This document shows, piece after piece, positions 28,595 through 35,178 of a stretch of DNA of 64,000 bases. The DNA comes from Bovifimicola ammoniilytica. Its GTDB lineage: Bacteria; Bacillota; Clostridia; Lachnospirales; Lachnospiraceae. How positions within the stretch are numbered: position 1 is the first letter of the stretch; each line of letters opens with the position of its first letter. The position numbers and the translations under genes were made by a program. The stretch lies in the NCBI RefSeq assembly GCF_025567085.1, contig NZ_JAOQJN010000004.1, positions 310,001-374,000 on the forward strand, in the 5' to 3' direction. The notes beneath the pieces are model-generated. The model saw only the letters and a program-made list of their open reading frames with translations. It was not told the origin of the DNA and ran no database searches.

Positions 28595-28951
28595 TTAATC
28601 ATTGTAATAATATACAATGATGTAATTACCACTATGAATTGTGTCTGAACTCAGACTATTTATTGCTTTAATTTCTTTAATATAAGATTTGGTTGATATA
28701 CTATCAGATGGCTTATATTCTTCGGCAATTGACCAAAGTGTATCGCCATCTTCAATCAATATACTTGAATAACATTTTACTTTGTTGTTCTTTTTATTTT
28801 CTTTGGCATTAGTTTTTAATGTAAAGGAAAATACGAGAATTAATATTAACATAACCAATACAATGGCTACAGGTATTATGGAATAAATGTTTTTTATACG
28901 TATTTTTTTAATGTTCATAGATTTTATTGTTGCTTTATTTGTGTCTCTCAT
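28595..28951 (-). CDS. LysM-domain membrane protein, YneA-like SOS division inhibitor candidate
   Basis: A 118-residue protein with one membrane helix (about residues 22-44) and a C-terminal LysM domain containing EDGDTLWSIAEEYKP and ending NYIIVYYYND. B. subtilis YneA, a cell-division suppressor, has the same build and is also divergent from lexA. I chose ATG 28951 because AAAGGTG is just upstream; a GTG at 28975 is in frame. Three LexA boxes lie in the shared promoter region, so SOS induction is expected. Confidence 0.8.
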   Translation of the reverse strand: MRDTNKATIKSMNIKKIRIKNIYSIIPVAIVLVMLILILVFSFTLKTNAKENKKNNKVKCYSSILIEDGDTLWSIAEEYKPSDSISTKSYIKEIKAINSLSSDTIHSGNYIIVYYYND

Positions 28952-29067
28952 TGTTATCACCTTTAATCCTTTCACATTTTGGTGTACTTTTTATAGATAT
29001 TATATATTATTATATTTGTACTTCTCATTTGTTCTGGTTTTATATAAATTTAATCCATTACTACACA

Positions 29068-29144
29068 GAACAAATGTTCTTACTTATATTCTGTATTATA
29101 CATAACGAACAAGTGTTTGTCAATATTTTTTCGAACATTTGTTT
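29068..29144. promoter_or_regulatory. Three LexA (SOS) boxes between the LysM gene and lexA
   Basis: A perfect GAAC-N4-GTTC box, GAACAAATGTTC, lies at 29068-29079. Two one-mismatch boxes follow: GAACAAGTGTTT at 29107-29118 and GAACATTTGTTT at 29133-29144. The last overlaps the -35 of the lexA promoter; the first two are placed to control the divergent LysM gene. Confidence 0.88.
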
Positions 29145-29171
29145 GATTATTTTTTGATAGTATGTTATAAT
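29143..29171 (+). promoter_or_regulatory. lexA promoter
   Basis: TTGATT (29143-29148) and TATAAT (29166-29171) with exact 17-base spacing, 74 bases ahead of the lexA ATG. The third LexA box overlaps the -35 by two bases, consistent with autorepression. Confidence 0.75.
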
Positions 29172-29244
29172 GCTATTATCAACAAGAAACTGGAATTATA
29201 TTGAAAGGGACATATAATATATATGTTAAAGGTAAATTATTTAT

Positions 29245-29865
29245 ATGGAATATGGTAAGATAAGTACTAAACAACAGGAAATACTTGATTATATAAAGAC
29301 TGAGATTATTAACCGTGGTTATCCACCAACTGTAAGGGATATCTGTAATGCAGTTAATTTGAAGTCTACTTCTTCTGTTCATTCTCATTTGGCGACGCTT
29401 GAGAGAGAGGGATATATTATTAGAGATAAGACTAAGCCAAGAGCTATTGAGATTGTTGATGATTCATTTAATGCATCCAGATGTGAGATTATTAATGTTC
29501 CTATTGTCGGAAGAGTTGCTGCAGGCGAACCAATTCTTGCAATTCAGAATATAGAGGATTATTTCCCTATTCCTGCTGAATTTCTTCATAATAAGACTAC
29601 ATTTATGCTAAAGGTTAAGGGCGAAAGTATGATTAATGTTGGTATTTTAGATGGTGATACTATTATTGTGGAGGAATGTACAAGTGCTGATAATGGAGAT
29701 ATCGTGGTTGCTCTTGTAGATGATTCTGCCACAGTTAAGACATTTTATAAAGAGGATGGTCATATTCGTTTACAACCTGAGAATGATACATATGAACCTA
29801 TTATAGTTGATAACTGTACTATTATAGGTAAATACATAGGATTAGTTCGTATGATGAGATATTAA
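29245..29865 (+). CDS. lexA: LexA, SOS repressor and autoprotease
   Basis: A 206-residue LexA. The N-terminal winged helix (TKQQEILDYIKTEI, PPTVRDICNAVNLKSTSSVHSHL) binds the boxes upstream; the cleavage site is VAAGEPI (Ala-Gly), with the catalytic Ser in GESM and Lys in SATVKTFYKE. RecA filaments trigger self-cleavage. AAAGG is about 11 bases before the ATG. It ends before a very strong hairpin terminator. Confidence 0.97.
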   Translation: MEYGKISTKQQEILDYIKTEIINRGYPPTVRDICNAVNLKSTSSVHSHLATLEREGYIIRDKTKPRAIEIVDDSFNASRCEIINVPIVGRVAAGEPILAIQNIEDYFPIPAEFLHNKTTFMLKVKGESMINVGILDGDTIIVEECTSADNGDIVVALVDDSATVKTFYKEDGHIRLQPENDTYEPIIVDNCTIIGKYIGLVRMMRY

Positions 29866-29891
29866 GATAATTAAGTAGTTATTGGATATAA

Positions 29892-29955
29892 AAGGTCCAT
29901 ATATTGTTCAGGATAATGAGTGTTATCCTGAACAATATATGGACCTTAAAAAATC
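29892..29955 (+). terminator. Perfect 24-bp hairpin terminator after lexA
   Basis: 29892-29915 pairs with 29924-29947 over 24 of 24 positions, with an eight-base loop. The stem begins AAGGTCC and ends GGACCTT, followed by A-rich then T-rich sequence. It can act on both strands, also closing the rsfS operon. Confidence 0.85.
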
Positions 29956-30021
29956 TTTATATTTATTATTTTTGTTGTAGCTTTGTGTTTTAATTGATAC
30001 TAATAATTATTGTTTATATAA

Positions 30022-30369
30022 TTAAAGTGAGTCTACATCAACAACATTTCCGTCCTGCCATAATCTTTCTAAATCATAGAATAATCTGTCTTCTTGATTG
30101 AATACATGTACAATTATATCACTATAATCTAATAATATCCAATTAGCTGAAGAGTATCCTTCAACATGATTTGTGTAAACTTTATCATTGGCAAGCTCTT
30201 CTTCTACTGAATCGACCATAGCCTGTACCTGGCTTTTGTTAGAACCTCCGGCAATAACGAGGTAATCTGCAAGTACAGAGATATCTTTTATGTCGATGAT
30301 TTTTATATCAATAGCTTTTTTATCATCTAATGCATTATAAATTGTTTTTAATTTTTCAGTTATTGTCAT
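30022..30369 (-). CDS. rsfS: RsfS (YbeB/Iojap), ribosome silencing factor
   Basis: A 115-residue RsfS that binds L14 on the 50S subunit and blocks joining with 30S in starvation. The family pattern KAIDIKIIDIKDISVLADYLVIAGGSNKSQV and NWILLDYSDIIVHVF is intact. Last gene of the rplU-to-rsfS cluster, 17 bases after yqeK. The LytR gene often found between these two is absent. Confidence 0.95.
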   Translation of the reverse strand: MTITEKLKTIYNALDDKKAIDIKIIDIKDISVLADYLVIAGGSNKSQVQAMVDSVEEELANDKVYTNHVEGYSSANWILLDYSDIIVHVFNQEDRLFYDLERLWQDGNVVDVDSL

Positions 30370-30386
30370 AATTAAGGCTACTCCTT

Positions 30387-30968
30387 TTATTCATCTTTAT
30401 TCAATTTCTTATAATATTCATAGGCTTTCTGAGTCTGATTATCTATAGGGCTATTTGTTTCCTTGAGATATTCAAGAGTATCACGAATAATTAGATATAC
30501 AGCCCTGTCGATATCTTCGAATGCAGTTTTTCGTATTTCCTTAAGGTTGGGAGCCTTATCTCTGTTAGGTTCAATATAATCTGCAACAAATATAATCTTT
30601 TCAAGCATTGTCATCTCCTGACCGCCTGTAGTATGTTTAAGGATTGCATTAATAATCTCTTTATCCTGTATACCGTATTTGTCCATTGCTATAAATGCAC
30701 CTAATTTAGCATGTAATAACGATGGTTTTGCTTTCTCAGCTTCATTTATGCTTATATTGTGTTCAATACATTTTTTTAACTTTTTATCATCTGTAATACA
30801 TTTGGCACAATCATGCAAAAGTCCAGCAATTTCTGCTTTCTCTAGATCTACGTCATATTTCATTGCAAGGCAGATTGATGTATATGATACTCCGATAGTA
30901 TGTTCATATCGTTCCTTATCTAATGAATTTTTTAAATCTTTCGTAATGTTTTTGAAATTTTTATTCAT
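30387..30968 (-). CDS. yqeK: YqeK, HD-domain Ap4A hydrolase
   Basis: A 193-residue HD-domain phosphohydrolase with RYEHTIGVSYTSICLA, the HD pair in GLLHDCAKCI, HAKLGAFIA and a final FVADYIEPNRDK. The YqeK family hydrolyses diadenosine tetraphosphate symmetrically. It lies between nadD and rsfS, the usual Firmicutes arrangement. Confidence 0.92.
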   Translation of the reverse strand: MNKNFKNITKDLKNSLDKERYEHTIGVSYTSICLAMKYDVDLEKAEIAGLLHDCAKCITDDKKLKKCIEHNISINEAEKAKPSLLHAKLGAFIAMDKYGIQDKEIINAILKHTTGGQEMTMLEKIIFVADYIEPNRDKAPNLKEIRKTAFEDIDRAVYLIIRDTLEYLKETNSPIDNQTQKAYEYYKKLNKDE

Positions 30969-31017
30969 CTGGTAATTCCTTCCTGAAATAAAATTGTCTC
31001 TTCAATGTCTTGATTTT

Positions 31018-31635
31018 TTATACATTTTTATACAATCTATTGTCAATTATATACCTTTCAACCTTATCGTCAACAAGATATTTTATTGACTTATTTTTAT
31101 ATACTAAATTCCTTATATCACTTGAAGAAATACCAATAACCGGTGATTTTACAAATTCAATTCTTGCCATATATTTTGCTTGTAATTTAGCTATATGTTC
31201 CTTGATTTGCATATATTGATAATCTCTGTCAGCTACTAATACTGTACAGTATCTAAAAATCTCATCAGGATTATGCCAGCTTTCGATAGCAAGAAGTGAA
31301 TCAGCACCCATTATAAAGAATAGGTTATCGTTTGTATGTTCTCTTAACAGTTTCAATGTATCTGATGTATAGATGATTCCTGTACGCTTCATTTCAAAAT
31401 CAGAAAAAACAAATCTGTCATTTGATTTTATGGCTAATTCTACCATGTTTTTTCTGTGAAAATTACTTGTAATATTATTAATATCCTTATGAGGCGGATT
31501 GCCTGAGGGCATAAACAGAATCTTATCAAGATTTAATTCATTTAATGCAGCCTGTGCAATAATTGTATGTCCTATATGAATAGGATCAAGTGTTCCACCA
31601 AGGATACCAATATTTGATATGCTATGAGTATTCAT
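31018..31635 (-). CDS. nadD: NadD, nicotinate-nucleotide adenylyltransferase
   Basis: A 205-residue adenylyltransferase of NAD synthesis. The nucleotide-binding motif GGTLDPIHIGH is at residues ~14-24, FMPSGNPPHK near 41, and GISSSDIRNL near the C-terminus. It starts ten bases after yhbY. Confidence 0.96.
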   Translation of the reverse strand: MNTHSISNIGILGGTLDPIHIGHTIIAQAALNELNLDKILFMPSGNPPHKDINNITSNFHRKNMVELAIKSNDRFVFSDFEMKRTGIIYTSDTLKLLREHTNDNLFFIMGADSLLAIESWHNPDEIFRYCTVLVADRDYQYMQIKEHIAKLQAKYMARIEFVKSPVIGISSSDIRNLVYKNKSIKYLVDDKVERYIIDNRLYKNV

Positions 31636-31644
31636 ATATTATAA

Positions 31645-31932
31645 TCACTTCAATTCTATTTTGGGATTGGTTTTAGATGGTCTGTAAAGTACAATTTTCT
31701 TACCAATAACCTGAACGACTTCAGAATGTGTTCTTTCGGCAATGATATTTGCAACATTCATAGGTGTATCCATACAATTTTTTAAAACATTAATTTTTAT
31801 TAATTCTCTTGCTTCAAGTGCTTCATCTATTCCGGCTGTTAATTCAGGAGTTACGATTGATTTGCCTACCTGATAAATTGGCTGGATAGTGCTTGCAAGA
31901 CTTCTTAAATAAGCTCTTTGTCTACTTGTCAA
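31645..31932 (-). CDS. yhbY: YhbY-type CRM-domain RNA-binding protein
   Basis: A 95-residue single CRM domain: LTSRQRAYLRSLA, IYQVGKSIVTPEL, the ALEARELIKINVLKNC block and GKKIVLYRPS. Family members bind pre-50S ribosomes. AGGAAG precedes the ATG. The 224-base gap upstream holds palindromes (31967-32091). Confidence 0.92.
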   Translation of the reverse strand: MTSRQRAYLRSLASTIQPIYQVGKSIVTPELTAGIDEALEARELIKINVLKNCMDTPMNVANIIAERTHSEVVQVIGKKIVLYRPSKTNPKIELK

Positions 31933-31966
31933 AATACTTCCTCCATTCTATTTTTAGATATTTTGC

Positions 31967-32091
31967 GTTCTATATAGAACTTTAGTTTACATAATTAATT
32001 TATGTAAACTAAAAGATATTTCTGTAATTTTTTTCGATTATGGTGTCAAAAGGATGTTTTACACCAATAACCACCACAAGGACTTTTGATA
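31967..32091. repeat. Palindrome cluster between obgE and yhbY
   Basis: GTTCTATATAGAAC is a perfect 14-base palindrome at 31967-31980. It touches a perfect 14-bp hairpin, 31981-31994 with 32000-32013 (TTTAGTTTACATAA arms). Further on, GGTGTCAAAAG (32042-32052) pairs with CTTTTGATACC (near 32081-32091), allowing one G-U. No T-run follows, so simple termination is not obvious. The block lies in the obgE-yhbY spacer, downstream of obgE. Confidence 0.6.
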
Positions 32092-32156
32092 CCTTATCTT
32101 TATAATAAATATAATAAATCTAATAAATCTATATATTTATTATTGTAAAATTCTAC

Positions 32157-33443
32157 TTACTTGTAATATTCAAATTCGTGACCATAAATCTTAACAGTAT
32201 CACCTTCCTGGATACCGAGATTTTCTAATTCTTCTAAGATACCATTGTCTTTCATAAATTTCTGGAAGAAAATGAATCCCTTTTCAGCTTCAAGATTAGT
32301 ATATCCTAACATTTTCTCAATTCTTGGTCCTTCTATTGAATAAAGACCATCTTCTACTTTTTCTACTGTATATGGGTCATCAGGATTGTCACTAAATTGT
32401 CCAGGAAAATATTCCTGTTCAAATACAACGGGTGTACTATCCATCTGTTCAAGCATATCATTTACAGCATATAAAAGCTCTTTAAGACCTTTACCACTCA
32501 CAGCGGATATACCAAATACTTTAATACCTTTTGGCTCAAATTCAGCCTTTAATTTATCGACAATGCTTTCGTCACCATCATAAATTGCATCTATTTTATT
32601 AGCGGCTATTACCTGCGGACGATTCATTAAGTCAGGATTATATGCTTTTAATTCAGCATTTATCTTATTAATATCGTCAATAGGATCTCTTCCCTCGGTT
32701 GATGCTGCATCAACCATATGAATAAGAACTTTGGTTCTTTCAATGTGTTTTAGAAATTCGTGACCAAGACCAATGCCTTCTGAAGCACCCTCAATAAGTC
32801 CCGGAATATCGGCAATTACAAAGCCTTTATTACCATCTAAATCAACTACACCAAGGTTAGGATTAAGGGTTGTAAAATGATAATTTGCAATTTTAGGTCT
32901 GGCATTAGTTACTCTTGATAATAATGTTGATTTGCCTACGTTTGGATATCCTACAAGACCTACATCAGCTATAACTTTTAACTCAAGGCGTACATATAAC
33001 TCCATTGATTTCTGTCCCGGCTGCGCATATTTTGGAACCTGCATTGTAGCTGTTGCATAGTGCTGGTTACCCTTACCACCTCTTCCGCCTTTCAGAACTA
33101 TAACTTTCTTATCAGCATCAGACATATCGGCAATAACTTTTCCTGACTCATCATCTTTTATAATTGTGCCGAGGGGAACCTTGATGATAAGGTCCTGTCC
33201 ATCTTTACCATGCTGATTTCTTTTGCCACCCTCTTCGCCAGATTGTGCTACATATTTTCTAATATGTCTAAAATCAGTAAGAGTATTTAAGCCTTCATCT
33301 ACAATAAATATAATATCGCCACCGCGGCCACCATCGCCGCCATCAGGACCGCCATTTGGGACATATAATTCTCGTCTGAAGCTTACATGACCGTCTCCGC
33401 CTTTTCCTGATTTTATAAATATTTTCGCACTATCTGCAAACAT
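32157..33443 (-). CDS. obgE: ObgE (CgtA), ribosome-assembly GTPase
   Basis: A 428-residue Obg GTPase: N-terminal glycine-rich Obg fold (residues 1-158, GGPDGGDGGRGGD), a G domain with GYPNVGKST (near 166), DIPGLIEGASEG and NKID, and a C-terminal OCT domain ending HEFEYYK. It acts in 50S maturation and stringent response. GAAAGG precedes the ATG. It follows a terminator after rpmA, so it may rely on read-through or its own promoter. Confidence 0.97.
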   Translation of the reverse strand: MFADSAKIFIKSGKGGDGHVSFRRELYVPNGGPDGGDGGRGGDIIFIVDEGLNTLTDFRHIRKYVAQSGEEGGKRNQHGKDGQDLIIKVPLGTIIKDDESGKVIADMSDADKKVIVLKGGRGGKGNQHYATATMQVPKYAQPGQKSMELYVRLELKVIADVGLVGYPNVGKSTLLSRVTNARPKIANYHFTTLNPNLGVVDLDGNKGFVIADIPGLIEGASEGIGLGHEFLKHIERTKVLIHMVDAASTEGRDPIDDINKINAELKAYNPDLMNRPQVIAANKIDAIYDGDESIVDKLKAEFEPKGIKVFGISAVSGKGLKELLYAVNDMLEQMDSTPVVFEQEYFPGQFSDNPDDPYTVEKVEDGLYSIEGPRIEKMLGYTNLEAEKGFIFFQKFMKDNGILEELENLGIQEGDTVKIYGHEFEYYK

Positions 33444-33465
33444 GTTTTCACCATGCCTTTCTAAA

Positions 33466-33499
33466 TAAAAAAGGCTTCAAACCATAGGATTTGAAGCCT
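33466..33499 (-). terminator. Terminator between rpmA and obgE
   Basis: Read on the minus strand, AGGCTTCAAA (33490-33499) pairs with TTTGAAGCCT (33472-33481), ten of ten, followed by a T-run (A's at 33466-33471 on the plus strand). It sets the ribosomal-protein genes apart from obgE. Confidence 0.88.
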
Positions 33500-33506
33500 A
33501 AAATAA

Positions 33507-33791
33507 TTATTCTGCTACTGGAACGATAGAAACCTGTTTCTTATCTCTACCTTTTCTTTCAAATCTAACAACACCATCAACTAAAGCGTATAATGTGTCA
33601 TCTCCACCACGTCCAACATTCACACCTGGGTGAATCTTTGTTCCACGCTGTCTGTAAAGAATATTACCAGCTTTAACAAACTGTCCGTCTGCTCTTTTTG
33701 CACCTAATCTCTTAGATTCTGAATCTCTACCGTTTTTTGTAGATCCAACACCCTTTTTATGAGCAAAAAACTGAAGGTTCATTTTTAACAT
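33507..33791 (-). CDS. rpmA: Ribosomal protein L27 (bL27) with cleavable leader
   Basis: A 94-residue L27. It begins MLKMNLQFFAHKKG: the leader ending QFF is removed in Firmicutes by the Prp protease encoded just upstream, exposing the functional N-terminus that reaches the peptidyl-transferase centre. Body motifs include GSTKNGRDSESKRLG and the GTKIHPGVNVGRGGDDTL block. AGGAGGTG precedes the ATG, three bases after prp. Confidence 0.97.
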   Translation of the reverse strand: MLKMNLQFFAHKKGVGSTKNGRDSESKRLGAKRADGQFVKAGNILYRQRGTKIHPGVNVGRGGDDTLYALVDGVVRFERKGRDKKQVSIVPVAE

Positions 33792-33794
33792 AGT

Positions 33795-34121
33795 TTACAC
33801 CTCCTTGAAAACTATTTTGATGTATTTTTCGTTGTCTTTTTGAATATCTTTGACACCACGTACCAAAGATTTCATTAAAATTTTCGACTCATTACTCAAT
33901 TCTTCTGTTAGACGAAACATCAAATATCCTGATTCTTCATCAGAATTGCATTCAAATGCATCATCTGTAAATTCTTCAATAGAATTAATTGTATTAATAG
34001 ATAAAACAGATGCTGCAGCACAAACAATGTCTCTGCCATATTCATCAGCTTCTGCGTGTCCATCAAATTCAAATCCTACAAATTGATCAGAGGAGTCTTT
34101 ATAAATTGTTACATTAATCAT
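33795..34121 (-). CDS. prp: Prp, ribosomal processing cysteine protease
   Basis: A 108-residue cysteine protease that trims the L27 leader. The catalytic His and Cys are in FDGHAEADEYGRDIVCAAAS (about residues 21 and 34). It sits between rplU and rpmA as in other Firmicutes, with rpmA starting three bases later, which fits coupled expression of enzyme and substrate. Confidence 0.95.
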   Translation of the reverse strand: MINVTIYKDSSDQFVGFEFDGHAEADEYGRDIVCAAASVLSINTINSIEEFTDDAFECNSDEESGYLMFRLTEELSNESKILMKSLVRGVKDIQKDNEKYIKIVFKEV

Positions 34122-34132
34122 AAGACTACCAA

Positions 34133-34441
34133 TTAAGCATTGATTTTGTCAATCTTAACTTCAGTATATGCCTGTCTGTGACCATTCTTCTTATGATATC
34201 CAGTCTTTCTCTTGTACTTGTAAACGATAACCTTTTTAGCTTTACCGTTGCCTACAACTGTTGCTTCAACACTTGCATTAGCTACTGTAGGATTACCTAC
34301 TTTAACATCAGCATCACTAACAAGAAGAACCTGATCAAATGTAACTTTTTCATCAGCTTCAACACCAAGTTTTTCAACTCTGATTACATCGCCTTCTGAA
34401 ACTTTGTACTGTTTACCACCTGTTGCTATAATTGCGTACAT
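34133..34441 (-). CDS. rplU: Ribosomal protein L21 (bL21)
   Basis: A 102-residue L21: MYAIIATGGKQYKVSEGD at the N-terminus and VIVYKYKRKTGYHKKNGHRQ near the C-terminus bind 23S rRNA. AGGAGGTG precedes the ATG. First gene of rplU-prp-rpmA, with an L21 leader upstream. Confidence 0.97.
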   Translation of the reverse strand: MYAIIATGGKQYKVSEGDVIRVEKLGVEADEKVTFDQVLLVSDADVKVGNPTVANASVEATVVGNGKAKKVIVYKYKRKTGYHKKNGHRQAYTEVKIDKINA

Positions 34442-34525
34442 ATGGCACCTCCTATTTCAATTACTCGCCAACTTCGGTGTTAGTAAATAAATACTATACT
34501 TATAACCTCATTGTGCGGCACACTA
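34442..34525 (-). ncRNA. Probable L21 leader RNA (autoregulatory 5' UTR)
   Basis: The ~80 bases between the rplU promoter and its Shine-Dalgarno contain, on the minus strand, GTGCCGCACAATGAGG near the 5' end and ACACCGAAGTTGGCGAG near the 3' end, an arrangement recalled from the L21 leaders of Firmicutes. Such leaders are thought to bind L21 and lower rplU-rpmA expression. I did not compute a fold; covariance-model matching would settle it. Confidence 0.55.
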
Positions 34526-34529
34526 GAGT

Positions 34530-34559
34530 AGTTTAACATAATCGGATATACTTGTCAAT
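34530..34559 (-). promoter_or_regulatory. rplU promoter
   Basis: On the minus strand a perfect TTGACA (34554-34559) and a TAAACT (34530-34535) are 18 bases apart, placing transcription start near 34523, just at the L21 leader. Confidence 0.6.
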
Positions 34560-34637
34560 GCATAATTTCTAAAATTTACATATGCAATTTAATATAATCT
34601 TATCATATAATAAAGTAAAAATATACCGGAGAATTAT

Positions 34638-35006
34638 ATGAGCAATAATAATCTTCCACTTTATTACGAGAAATATCCTGTAATTAATTTAGCACGCAGT
34701 AATTATGCTAATAATATGGATTTGGAATATCTTAATACATTATTTCCTAATGAAATTGCCGAATTAAAATATATAATCGAACAGGAATGTGATAAATTAG
34801 ATTACAACGGAAGTATGATATATGATGAATGTCCTGATAAGATTATGTTTATGAAAAAATGCAGTGACATTTGTTCAATAGCCTGCTGCAACTGTAAATA
34901 TGCTAAAAAATGTACAGATACAAGATGGCTTAGGGATATTGTAAATGTTCTTTTTACAAATGAAGTATATAAAAGACGTTGCAATCGCAGAAACTATTTT
35001 TATTAA
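34638..35006 (+). CDS. Hypothetical Cys-rich protein
   Basis: A 122-residue protein I do not recognise. The first 60 residues contain Tyr/Asn-rich stretches (LPLYYEKYPVINLARSNYAN), an acidic helix and the phrase IYDECPDKIMF; the second half has a cysteine cluster (CSDICSIACCNCKYAKKC) that could bind a metal or Fe-S cluster, then a basic tail (YKRRCNRRNYFY). It stands alone, divergent from rplU; GGAGAA precedes the ATG. Confidence 0.65.
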   Translation: MSNNNLPLYYEKYPVINLARSNYANNMDLEYLNTLFPNEIAELKYIIEQECDKLDYNGSMIYDECPDKIMFMKKCSDICSIACCNCKYAKKCTDTRWLRDIVNVLFTNEVYKRRCNRRNYFY

Positions 35007-35070
35007 TATTATTAAAGAAAATAGAAAAAAGATTTAAATCCAGATGATATGTTCTATAGAAAAATAGAAA

Positions 35071-35105
35071 CTTTCCGGTATAGGATAATTCACTAAACCG
35101 GAAAG
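35071..35105 (-). terminator. Terminator after clpB
   Basis: CTTTCCGGT (35071-35079) pairs with ACCGGAAAG (35097-35105). On the minus strand the stem is followed by TTTCTATTTTT. It lies 74 bases beyond the clpB stop and 65 bases beyond the hypothetical gene on the other strand, so it may serve both. Confidence 0.75.
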
Positions 35106-35178
35106 CTTACATATTTTAATGTTTAATACTTAACTTTGAAATTATACATCCGGAAAGATAAAATTAACTATTCAATCC

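Noticed and set aside
31967..31980. GTTCTATATAGAAC as a LexA box
   Set aside because: The half-sites are in the reverse order (GTTC...GAAC), not GAAC-N4-GTTC.
32015..32110. Minus-strand peptide frame containing VSKVLVVVIGVKHPFD
   Set aside because: There is no start codon after the preceding in-frame stop, and the sequence is explained by the hairpin arms.
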